Shown here: positions 1 to 9,083 of the stretch, piece by piece
How positions within the stretch are numbered: the stretch's first letter is position 1
Layout of the letters: each line of letters opens with the position of its first letter
Origin: Blastocladiella emersonii ATCC 22665
Taxonomy: Eukaryota > Blastocladiomycota > Blastocladiomycetes > Blastocladiales > Blastocladiaceae
Direction: 5' to 3'
NCBI GenBank assembly: GCA_025594325.1
Contig: JANHCV010000010.1
Location: 62,001-126,000, forward strand
Length of the DNA stretch: 64,000 bases
The notes under the pieces: model-generated
Seen by the model: the letters and a program-made list of their open reading frames with translations, nothing else
Database searches by the model: none
Told to the model about the DNA's origin: nothing
Position numbers and translations under genes: made by a program

Positions 1-997
1 CCGACGAGGTAGGGGACGGGATGCGGTCGAGCGAGTGCTCGGCGGCGTAACGGCTGAAGCGGTGGTTTGCCGCTGCCGAGGAGCCAGCGTCCGAGGTCGA
101 GACCGTCGGCGTCGGCGGCGGCGAGCTGAGCAGCTGGCTGCCGGACTGGGACGGCGGCGCGCCGCTCGGGCGGAGGGGCTGCGGCGTCTTCGGGCGGCTG
201 CTGCCGCGGCTACGGCTACGGCGGCGGATGAAGACGGCAGCGGCCACGACGGCGACGGCAGCGAGCGCGGCGATCCCTAGGTACATGATGAGCGACGACG
301 ACGAGGACCCGGTGCGGTTTCCGGATGAGTTGGCGGTGGACGAGCCCGAGGTGGAGCCCGTGGCCGACGGCGCGACGCTCCCACCAGCGGACGGCGAGGT
401 ACCAGCCGAGCCGGCACCCGCTGAAGAGCCAGAGCCCGAGGCGCCCGAGCCTGTCGCAGCGATACCAGAACCAGCGCTGCCGTTCCCGTTGCCGTTCGTC
501 GAGCTGCCACCGTTGGAGCCCGTACTGCCGCCATTGTTGTTGTTGTTGTTGGTGCTACCTCCGTTGCCGCCAGTGGTGGTGCCGGTGCCCGTGCGAGCGG
601 GCGGCCGCACGCCGTCGGTCCAGGGGAACACGGCCCCGCCGAGGGCCGAGCACTTGCCGGCGGCGGTCCACCCGCGCCAGTCGCCCGACGGTTTGTTGCC
701 GCAGTAGACGGCCGTGGCTTCGGCCTTGGTGACGTTCTTGCCGCCCTCGGTGTAGGTGCCGTCCGGGTTGGCGATGGGCCCGCAGAAGCCAAAGTTGCTG
801 CAGCACTACTCGGTTCGCGGCTGTCAGCGGCCTGTCATGGTACGGTACGCCGCTGGCCCATGTACCTGGTCAAGGAGACAGGTGTTGGCAGCCGACTGCG
901 GCCCGCAGACGGGCCGGTTCTGGGCGTCGCGGAACAGCGTCGTGGCGGGCTCCGGCAGCCCGTACTGGTCGCACTGTTTGTCGGCGAAGGCGGACAT
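1..997 (-). CDS. Hevein-like single-pass membrane protein A (C-terminus beyond window edge)
   Basis: First of three tandem paralogs. Exon 1 is 997-866 (44 codons, starting MSAFADKQC) and exon 2 runs from 805 off the left edge; the 60-bp intron (866/805 boundaries) has a GTACAT donor and a TAG acceptor. The joined protein has a hevein/CBM18-like cysteine pattern: CG, then C, then CCSNFGFCG, and a later YC. After this comes a GDWRGW...GGAVFPW segment shared by all three paralogs, a Ser/Gly/Thr/Asn-rich stalk with an Asn run, a hydrophobic segment at about residues 215-237 (starting LIMYLGIAALAAV) and a basic stop-transfer stretch (RRRSRSR). Hevein modules bind chitin, so a cell-wall-contacting role is inferred. 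No signal peptide is visible at the chosen start. Whether this copy carries an SH3 domain like paralog C cannot be seen here. Confidence 0.8.
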
Positions 998-1181
998 ATT
1001 GCATGCAGTGGCTACGTGAGCAGATCTCGCAGGGATCACTTTTGCTCGAGCCGACAGGGAGAGAGGAAGCGGTCGAGAAGTCCCGCCACATTGCCGCCGT
1101 GGCTCAGGGACCCCCGCGCCCCGAATCCAGTGTCATCAAACACGGTCTATTTTTGCGGGTATACACGACCGTGGGCGTCTG

Positions 1182-2623
1182 TCAGGGTCTGCGCTGGTCC
1201 AGCGTGAGGGCAGGGAGGTACACCTCGCGGTCTTCGGTGGTCGCCGCGGCTGGACCCTCGCGGGCGGTGGCGGCGGCGGGACCGCGGCCGGGACCCGGCA
1301 TGCCCGGCGACGTCGGCAGCTCGAGCTCGTACTCGGACGTCTCGGGTGCCGGCAGCCCGGGCGCGTGGGCAGCGGGCAAAGGCGTCGAGGCGTGGTACTC
1401 GAAGACAACGTGGACCGGTGCGCGCATGGCGCGGCCGCCGCCCTGGACCGTGACGGGCCGCGGACGAGCAGCTGCAGCGGCCTGTCCGGCGGCAGAGGGA
1501 GGCTCGAACAGCACGGGATCGGCGACCGAGACGGGTATGGAGCTGACGGGGGTGCGGTCGGGAGCGTCCAAGGGCGGCGGGACACCAAAGGGAACCGCAG
1601 GCGGGACGCCGTCGGACCGGCTCGCGCTGCTGTTGGCCGAGGTGTGGCCGCTGAGGTGGTACGGGTCAAACGACGGCACCATGGGACCGGCAATCGACGA
1701 GGGGACGGGCGAGCGCGGCGTGTGCATGTCTGCGGAGGGCGGGTGGTGCACGTCGAGCGGCATGAGCGCGACGGCCGCCGACGCGAGGCCGGCCGAGGAG
1801 CGACGCGAGCGCGAGTTCCGCGGGTCAGCGAGCAGCGCGTCGGGCAGGGCGGATGGGTCCGAGGGCCGGCGCGGGTGGTTGAGCGCGTCGTGCGGCTCGT
1901 TCGAGTAGGGCGGGGCGACTGGCGAGTGCGTCGTGATGGCGTCCGGGTCCGCGGTTGCGAGCGTGGTCGAGGACGCGAGAAGCCGGCTGTCGGGCCGCGA
2001 CGTGGCATGGTCATCGCCCGTGCGCTTTCCGGTAGCGGCCTCCTCGCGACTTGCACCACCACCACCACCGTGGTTCGAGCGTCGACGGCGAGCGCGCATG
2101 GCCACGACCCCGGCGATCGCGCCAATCACGGCCACACCGACCGCGACAAGCCCAACGATGGCGCCGAGCGAGAGGCCGCCCTTCTTGCCGTTGCCGAGGC
2201 GGCCGATGAGCTCGGCGCGCGAGGGCGGGCGGTCGCCGTTGGGCCACGGGTAGACGGCTCCGCCGATCTCGCCGCACTTACCGGCGGGAGTCCAGTTGCG
2301 CCAGTCGCCGGCGGGCTTCGTCTCGCAGTAGGCGGCGATAGCATCGGCCTTGGACACGGCCTTGCCGTTCTCGTTGTAGTTACCGTCGGAACCGGCGAAC
2401 GGGCCGCAGAAGCCGCTGTACGAGCAGCACTACGCGCACGCGCGGGGAGTGTGAGCCGAGTCGGGCACGAGACGGGAATCACGCGTGTGCGAACCTGGTC
2501 GGCGAGACACACGGAGGTCGCGTTCTTGATGCCGCACACAGGCTGGCCGAGCGCGTTGCGGTACGGCTCGTCGGGCGCGGGCAGCCCGTACTGGTCGCAC
2601 TTGCGGTCGGCAAAGGCAGACAT
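1182..2623 (-). CDS. Hevein-like single-pass membrane protein B (no SH3)
   Basis: Second tandem paralog, 458 residues. Exon 1 is 2623-2495 (43 codons) and exon 2 is 2429-1182; the 65-bp intron 2494-2430 starts with GTTCGC. Splicing joins ...CLADQ to CCSYSGFCGPF, completing the hevein-like core, followed by a YC pair and the family segment GDWRNW...GGAVYPW. A membrane segment lies at about 128-151 (GAIVGLVAVGVAVIGAIAG) followed by RARRRR. The long cytosolic tail is Pro/Ser/Ala-rich and contains a stretch shared with paralog C (RPVTVQG, then RAPVHVVFEY), but it ends before any SH3 domain. An in-frame TAA lies two codons upstream of the ATG, which supports this start unless an upstream exon exists. 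Function is inferred as a wall or chitin sensor. Confidence 0.85.
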
Positions 2624-2978
2624 GGCGTTTTAGCGTGGTGATCGTCAGGTTGCGGCGAGTTAGCGTCGCGCTGGGCTCATGCCTTGATGCATGGAGGCTT
2701 CATGGAGCGACGCGGAGGAGAGCGCGAGCGGAAGATGAGCGCCGATCGCGTGTGACCGGCACGCGAACGCGCGCTCGACGTTCGAACGAGAAGGGAAGGT
2801 TCCACGCGTCACTCAGCCTAAAAACGGGGGCCTGGCTCCCTGTCTCCCGCGCTGCGCCACCACGCTGCAAACCGCCGCGCTCCGCCGCGCTTCACAGGTC
2901 GCCGCCCAAGAACAGATGAGGGGAACAATACAGAATAGTCTATGGTTGAATCAATCACATCGCGATTCCCGCCGCGCC
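2624..2978. other. Spacer between tandem paralogs B and C
   Basis: 355 bp holding the 3' flank of paralog C and the presumed promoter of paralog B. I see no coding sequence with family resemblance and no clear TATA motif. Confidence 0.5.
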
Positions 2979-5048
2979 TTAGCGCCGCTCGGGCCGCCGC
3001 AGACTCGCGTTGCGCTCCATGGCGCCGATGCCGCCGCCGGGCGTGAGCGGGACGACGAGGTTGGGCTGGTTCTCGGCGATCGCCGCCATGTCCTCCTGCA
3101 GCGCGACCATGATGAGGTCGCCGGGCCCCGCGGGCTCGAGGATGCACAGCGGGAACGCGCCGCGCGACCCCGTGTGGTTGTTGCTGCGCACGTTGGTCCC
3201 GACCGCCCACCCGTCCGCGAACACGGCGCCGACCTCGACCGCGTCGCCGGGCTCGGCCGACAGCTCGTCGGGCCGCTGCGCGTGGAACGCGTGCGCGCAC
3301 GTCCGCACCCCCGCGATGCGGTCCGGGTGCGCGTTCCACGCTGCAAAGAACCGCGGCAGCGCCGCCGCCTCCTGCGACACGGGCGCCGGGATCGCTGCCG
3401 GGAGTGGTGGGCCCGCTGCATCAAACGACATGGGCCGGTCGATCACGGGCAGCGTCAGCGCCGCGGGAAGCTGGCCGAGCTGCGGCATCGCGAGCGCCAG
3501 GGCCGGCTGCGCCTGTGGCTGCTGCTGCTGGTTCATGGCGGCCGCCGGGTACGTCATGGGCCGCGCCGATCCGGGCGTGAGCGGCGGGAGGAAGATCTCC
3601 TGGTCGTCGTCCAGCGTGCCGCCGACGCGCATCACCGTCGACTGCGGGATTGCGGGCGCGGGACCCGCAGCGCCCGACGTCGGCGGCTTGTACTCGAATA
3701 CGACGTGCACGGGCGCGCGCGACGCCTTGCCGACGCCCTGCACCGTCACGGGCCGCGGCTTGGTCACCGTGAACCCGGGGAGTGCGAGCGGCGACAGCGT
3801 CGGCGACGACTGGCCCGCCGCTGCGGCGGATGCAAGGGCGGGGTTCAGTGGCGCGGCGGGCGCAGCGGGGGCAGGCGAACCCGTGGCCGCCGCTCTGCTA
3901 CTACCGCCATAGCTCGTGCCGAGCGCCGTCTCGTTGGCGTGGATCGACGGGAGCGGCGGTAGACCCAGCGGGATCACGGCGTGGTTCTGCTGCTGGTTCT
4001 GCGGCTGCGGCTGCAGCGCCTGCATCACCTTGGCCGGCGGGCCACCCGACAGGACGTGCAGGGCCACGGGCGCGGGGGCGAGCGGCGACGCGTTGCGGAT
4101 CATGGGCGGCTGCTGCACGGGGAGATGCTGCGGCTGCGGCTGAGGGGACGCGCGGTGCGGCTGCAGCGACGCCAGGTCGACCTCGAGGCGCGGCGGTTGC
4201 TGATGTTGCTGGTGGATGAGGTGGTCGTTTTCGCGCGGGTGCTGGTACGGCGAGCTGGCCGCGGACTCGGGGTCGGCGCTCGCCGCGAGCGGCGGCACGC
4301 TGGCTGCGCTGAACCCGGCATCGGCGGGCTTGGGCGCAGAACTAGCAGACCGGGACTGCGAGAGCAGGCGGTTGTCGGTGCGCGACATGGGCCGATCGAG
4401 GCTGTCGTCGTTGCGGGACTTGCGCCGCCGCAGGAACAGGGCGATCGCGGCGACCGCAACGACGGCCGCGGCAGCGATCCCGCCGATCATGCCAATGGAC
4501 GGGCCCGAGCTCGCGACCGGGTTGGCCGACGAGTCTGGCGCAACCGCGCTCGGCGTCGCCGTGCTGGCGGCGGTGGCGGTCGCGGCCACGGTGGTCGTTG
4601 CCCGCGAGAGCGCCGGCGGCTTCACGCCGTTGGGCCACGGGTACACGGCGCCGCCGAGCTCACCGCACGTCCCGTAGGCAGTCCACCCGCGCCAGTCGCC
4701 CTGCGGCTTGGCGTCGCAGTAGACGGCTGTGGCCTCGGACTTGGACATGGTCTTGCCGTTCTCGACGTACGAGCCGTCCGGGTTGGCGATGGGCCCGCAG
4801 AAGCCGCCGGCCGAGCAGCACTAGACATGGTCGTCCGTGCGTAAGCGGCGCGGGAACGGGGCTCGTCGTGGAGAAGATCGTACCTGGTCGAGCTGGCATG
4901 TAGCCGTGACATTGTTGGACCCGCAATGAGGCTGGCCGAGCGAGTTGCGAGAGAGGACGAGAACGGGCTCAGGCAGGCCAAACTGGTTGCACTGCTTCTT
5001 GGCGAAGACGGCCTGCGTCGCCGAGCTGGTCGACGAGGAGGCGGACAT
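2979..5048 (-). CDS. Hevein-like single-pass membrane protein C with cytosolic SH3 domain
   Basis: Third tandem paralog, 668 residues. Exon 1 is 5048-4884 (55 codons) and exon 2 is 4820-2979; the 63-bp intron 4883-4821 has a GTACGA donor and a CTAG acceptor, at the same phase-0 site as in A and B, immediately before the double Cys. Order: hevein-like core (HCG...CQLDQ-CCSAGGFCG...YC), GDWRGW...GGAVYPW, a Thr/Ala stalk, a membrane segment at about 164-186 (GMIGGIAAAAVVAVAAIALF) and RRRK, a long Pro/Gln/Ala-rich linker, then an SH3 domain at about 559-618 (DELSAEPGDAVEV, DGWAVG, GAFPLCIL). A Ser/Thr-rich ectodomain, one membrane pass and a C-terminal SH3 recall yeast Fus1, but the hevein-like module is additional. 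Inference: a wall-contact receptor signalling through proline-rich partners. No N-terminal signal peptide is evident. Confidence 0.88.
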
Positions 5049-5537
5049 GGTCGGTCGGTTGGTCGGTCAGTTGGTCGGTGGCGCTGACGGACGCTCGCGA
5101 CGGTACGGGGATGCAAGGGGTATCCGGGAGCAGCAATTCTAAGGGGCGGCCGGAAACCGTGCAGCGCGATGCAATCGAAGCAAGTTGAGGTTCTCGAGAG
5201 AGGAGAACGAGAGGAGGAGAGTTGACGGTGTCGGCAGGGCCGGGGCAGGGGCAGTCAGCGGTCGGCGGTCGCCTCAGCCACTGGGTCGGCGCCGCACACC
5301 GCTGCAGTCCGTCTCCTCTCCCACTGCCCGTCTCACAGGTTCGCAAGTTCCCACGCTCCCACGGTGGCCACGACCACCGTTGCGCTCATGTCGAGGGTGA
5401 TGGTGATGGGATCATGATCGTCAGGCCCGGGCGGCATCGAGAAGGTTCGAAACGCAAAACGCGCGGCAGCGTTAGAGTCTATTTTGAGAAGGTGCGTGCT
5501 ATTTTGAGAAGGAGCGTGTCGAGGTGCGCGGACGCAC
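5049..5537. other. Intergenic spacer upstream of paralog C
   Basis: 489 bp between the start of paralog C and the 3' end of the next minus-strand gene. It presumably holds the promoter of C. Apart from the 20-bp tandem repeat at 5479-5518 I see nothing recognisable. Confidence 0.5.
5479..5518. repeat. Two-copy 20-bp tandem repeat
   Basis: Unit ctattttgagaaggtgcgtg at 5479-5498 is repeated at 5499-5518 with one substitution (ggtgc to ggagc). It is AT-richer than its surroundings and lies about 20 bp past the stop codon of the small membrane protein gene. Confidence 0.85.
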
Positions 5538-5996
5538 TCACGGCGGCCCAGTCGGCGATGGCGAAGGTGATGGAGGCCGCGGGGGCTCCCAGGCGTGGAG
5601 GACGCTCTCAGTCTCGACCGAGATGGCAATGGTGAGGAGCGACTCGGGCGGCGTAGGTGGTGGCGGGCAGTCGTCGCCTGTAGCGGCAGTGGGGAAGCAG
5701 ATAGCCGAGGGCGTAGTGGGAGCGGGCGTGTAGTGCGGGAGGAACTCGCCGCCGCGGTCGTCGGGATCGTCCTCGTAGCGGCGGCGCGATTCCGACCTGG
5801 ACGGCCCCACGTCGTGCAGAGCGCTCTCCCCGCGCGCTGCGTCCGCGTTGGTCGCCGCAACCGACCTGCGCAACAGACGCAGCGAGCACGAACACACGAT
5901 CGCGAGGATGAGGGCGAGCAGCAGGCAGCCCACGACGAACCAGGTGTAGGTGGCGTCGTCGGAGCCGAGGTGCGGCATGGCCATGGCCATGTTCAT
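5538..5996 (-). CDS. Small proline-rich single-pass membrane protein
   Basis: An uninterrupted frame of 152 residues from MNMAMAMP; an in-frame upstream ATG at 6047 would add 17 residues. A short Met-rich N-terminus precedes a strong hydrophobic segment (TYTWFVVGCLLLALILAIVC) and a basic LRLLRR stretch, so the tail is probably cytosolic. The tail ends in proline-rich motifs (CPPPPTPPESLL and WEPPRPPSPSPSP) that look like SH3 ligands. It lies upstream of, and on the same strand as, the SH3-bearing paralog C. I do not recognise the family. The hydrophobic segment and sustained codon bias support a real gene, but there is no homology evidence. Confidence 0.55.
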   Translation of the reverse strand: MNMAMAMPHLGSDDATYTWFVVGCLLLALILAIVCSCSLRLLRRSVAATNADAARGESALHDVGPSRSESRRRYEDDPDDRGGEFLPHYTPAPTTPSAICFPTAATGDDCPPPPTPPESLLTIAISVETESVLHAWEPPRPPSPSPSPTGPP

Positions 5997-6193
5997 GTGT
6001 TGCGCTGTTGGTGATGGTAGCAGTCGTGGTGGGTCGTTTGTGTACATTGCTTCATCCGCGCTTCATCCGCGCCGAGCCGAGGGAGAAGAGGAAGCGTCCA
6101 CGACACTCGTGGGCCCAGGGTTACCGTCACGCACACACGACATGCTCACATCCGCGTCTGTACCCGCGTCGCTCACCATGCTGCTAGCGCGCC

Positions 6194-7174
6194 TACTTCG
6201 TGGATCAGGGCATCGTGCCCGACTGCCCGCCCGCGCTCCTCGAGCTCATCGCCCGCTAGGCGGACCTGCGCCGGTTCGCGCGCGCCTACAACTCGCAGCT
6301 CGCCATGGCCGCCGTGCTCACGCAGCCGGGCGCCCGCACCAACCCGCACGGCGTCCACAACTCGCGCCTCAGCTTCTCAATGCTGCGCGGCGCAACGTGG
6401 TACGTCGCTCTCCGACCTCGCCTTCTTCAAGAGCGCGCTGCCGCCGCTGAGCTCGCCGCCATAGCTGCTGCCGCCGGTGGCCCTGATGCTACTTAATTGT
6501 CGTCTGCCGCCGCGGGCGATGGCGCGGACGCCGCGCAGGGCGAGAGCTTCCTCGCCAACGGACTCGAGTCGCGCCGCGAAATCGCGGACGTGGCGCGCAG
6601 CGCCGGCACCGGTCTGCCGTCGTACTACTTCCACGACTCGAACGCGCTCACGGAGAACCACATCTTCGGTAACTGCACGGTGCGCCTGGTCAAGGCACTC
6701 GGCGACATCCTCCAGGAGTCGAACCCGCTGGTCCGCGGCTACGTCAAGATCCGCGACATCATCAAGGACACGCGATCCGCGGTCGAGACGCCCATCGTGC
6801 GCATCAACACGTCGCGCTCGGGTCCGATCCTCAACTCGGCCGCCCTCCTCGTGCCGTTTGCCCGCGCCAAGCAGAACCACCTGCCCTACGTGTTCGCGCT
6901 CAAGCTCGACGCTGGCCACCACAACGGCCGCTTTTACGACAAGCGCATGAACGTCCTGTCAGCCGAGTACGAGCCGCTCGCGTTCCCGCTGCTGTTCCCG
7001 TTCGGGCAGCCCGGCTGGTCGCCCGAGCTCAAGAAAAGTACGCCATCTCCCTCGCCCGCCGCATCACGGAGCGCTGTGCAGGCCGCCGCCACTGCCTCCG
7101 CGGCCGCCGCCACGTCCGTCGCCTCAACGCGTCCTCGCCGCGGCCGTTGTCGCGACGTTCCCCTTCCCTTATAG
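6194..7174 (+). pseudogene. Decayed Helitron-like transposon ORF (N-terminal region of the Rep/helicase protein)
   Basis: One reading frame runs through 6194-7174 but carries stops at 6257-6259 (TAG) and 6494-6496 (TAA). It reads like the region before and at the start of the Helitron helicase-like domain: LRRFARAYNSQLAMAAVLT resembles the 'IRAYNxALAFTS' block, and further on come SNPLVRGYVKIRDIIK and AEYEPLAFPLLFPFGQPGW, the latter very typical of Helitron proteins. The Rep HUH motifs and helicase domain that should follow are absent, so this is a truncated, inactive fragment. No Helitron termini were identified. Confidence 0.7.
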
Positions 7175-7997
7175 TGGCTGCCCCGAAGCCAGCGCACCTC
7201 GCGGCTGCAACGACCGTTGTGATCTCCCGTATGGCATCGGCGGCCTCGCCGCGGGCGACGTCTAATCAACGTCCGCATCCAGCCTTCCCTGTGCTTCTCG
7301 ATACCCACTTTACTGCTTTCTGCGACTCCCAAGTCTCGACCATTCTCTCATAGCGCACTCCGCGTGATACGTTGCTACTCTATGTCCACTATCAGCTTTC
7401 CCGCGTGTCTCGCACTCACGCGTTCAGCCACTCACATGACCGCGACTCCTGTGACACCCTGCACTTCCGTGGCCCCATCCAGCCTTCCCTCGTGTCCCGT
7501 TGCTATGGGATGCGATCCACAGGTCTCGAGGACCCTCGCGACGCCCAATCTCCCTTACAGCAAACTCCTGTCGGGGGCGTCGCGCGAAAAAAACTTGTCA
7601 CACATGGAGACCGTGACACCCAAAGTACGCGTTGTCGATGCCCGAGGTCGGAGGGAGGTGGTGGAGAGGGCGGAGAGAGGGTGCCGTAAAGGCAGCGCGG
7701 GCGCGAGGGTGACGTGAGAGTCGGGTTGGGTGGGTGGGGAGAGCCGAGGGGGCGACGGGTGCAAGCAGGCGACGGGCGCGAGCGTGCGGGGGTGGGTGGG
7801 AGGCGGGCAGGGTAGACCGAGGGCGCGAATGCGTGTCGATCTGTTGCGAAGACTCCGCTCGAGCAGAACCGGGGGCGGGGGCGCGGCTGGTACTTATAGT
7901 CCCGGCGGGGAGGGCGGCGGCGCCAGCGGTCAGGCCAGCGGTGAGCGGCGAGGAAGCCGACCGACTTCGCCCACACCCGTCGACTTCCTTTGACTTT
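7175..7997. other. Non-coding stretch between Helitron fragment and foldback element
   Basis: About 820 bp with no supportable gene. It contains a short diverged duplication: catccagccttccct occurs near 7277 and again near 7475, each followed by loosely similar sequence. This is probably transposon debris. Confidence 0.45.
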
Positions 7998-8227
7998 AGC
8001 GGACCTGCGCACGTTCCGTTGAAGTCACCCAGCGTTGAAGGTTGAAGTTGAAGCGCCACAGCCGGCAGCCAGCGGAGCATCGGCGGGCCTCGGCGGACCT
8101 CACCCCCTAAAATCAATACATCGTCTACAGCTCACTCAACTTGCTGCACTGCGTCAGGGGAGGTCCCAGTGGGTCGCACGAAAAGTTTCGTGCTCAAACG
8201 CGGGTATCGCGAAATCCGTCAACTTCG
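7998..8227 (+). repeat. Left arm of 230-bp inverted repeat
   Basis: Begins agcggacctgcgcacg and ends at aacttcg. It is the reverse complement of 8507-8736 and contains a small internal hairpin (gcacgaaa, ag, tttcgtgc). Confidence 0.9.
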
Positions 8228-8506
8228 ACTACCCTCAACCTCGCAGATTGCCGCGCTAGAGCTCCCTCTTGATGTTTAAGAACCACTGCAGACCTCTTGA
8301 AGGAGTTCTAACTGGCTATTGTTGTCTCCTTACCTCATGCTGCTGTGAAAACTTGGTCTGAGATGTGACGACTCCTTGCCCTCCCTGCCGCTCTCATTCA
8401 TGATGGAAGGCTCGATGGCCTAGGTCGATCGCATCAAGCCGGTAAGGAACGTCTTTGGCGAGCATAAGGGCGATCGTGCCGGCGTGGGGAAGCCAGACGA
8501 ACAGGA

Positions 8507-8736
8507 CGAAGTTGACGGATTTCGCGATACCCGCGTTTGAGCACGAAACTTTTCGTGCGACCCACTGGGACCTCCCCTGACGCAGTGCAGCAAGTTGAGT
8601 GAGCTGTAGACGATGTATTGATTTTAGGGGGTGAGGTCCGCCGAGGCCCGCCGATGCTCCGCTGGCTGCCGGCTGTGGCGCTTCAACTTCAACCTTCAAC
8701 GCTGGGTGACTTCAACGGAACGTGCGCAGGTCCGCT
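8507..8736 (-). repeat. Right arm of 230-bp inverted repeat
   Basis: Reverse complement of 7998-8227. On the minus strand the arm's frame continues into the spacer as an open 101-codon reading frame (8699-8394). I do not recognise its product and do not call it a gene. Confidence 0.9.
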
Positions 8737-9022
8737 TTTGACGCCGGCACGGGCTCACACTTCATGCAATGCAAGGCCGGCCCTCCATATTGCGATATGG
8801 GGCTATCCACCCCCCCTCGCTGACTGTGGCAAGGACCCCGCCGCCCAACGTCATGCCGGCTTCTCCTGCCGCTCGCCCAGATGAGTCGCCCTCCGCCGCC
8901 GCCACTCCTCTGGCTGGGACTTTGCGCTCACGCCCGCTCTCGCGCTCTCTCCCGTCGACGACCCAGTCTACAGTACCTTCGCCGTCCGCGTACCGAACCC
9001 GCACACGCGCGAAAAGTCCAAC

Positions 9023-9051
9023 ATGGCCGACCACGACCGCGACCACGACCG

Positions 9052-9083
<32 letters not shown>

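Larger units (their letters stand above)
7998..8736. mobile_element. Foldback/MITE-like element with long inverted arms
   Basis: Two 230-bp arms (7998-8227 and 8507-8736) are inverted copies around a 279-bp non-repeated spacer (8228-8506). I found no mismatch comparing the outer about 65 bp base by base, and both arms encode the same 64-residue conceptual peptide. Similarity stops abruptly at both arm ends, as expected for a discrete foldback element or a recent inverted duplication. The motif tttgac lies just outside both ends (7989-7994 and 8737-8742), but the spacing differs by 3 bp, so a target-site duplication is not proven. No transposase is recognisable inside. It lies beside the Helitron fragment. 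Confidence 0.75.

Noticed and set aside
7989-8742. Possible target-site duplication tttgac flanking the foldback element
   Set aside because: The left copy is separated from the arm by 3 bp and the right copy is adjacent, so it is not a proper direct flank on both sides.
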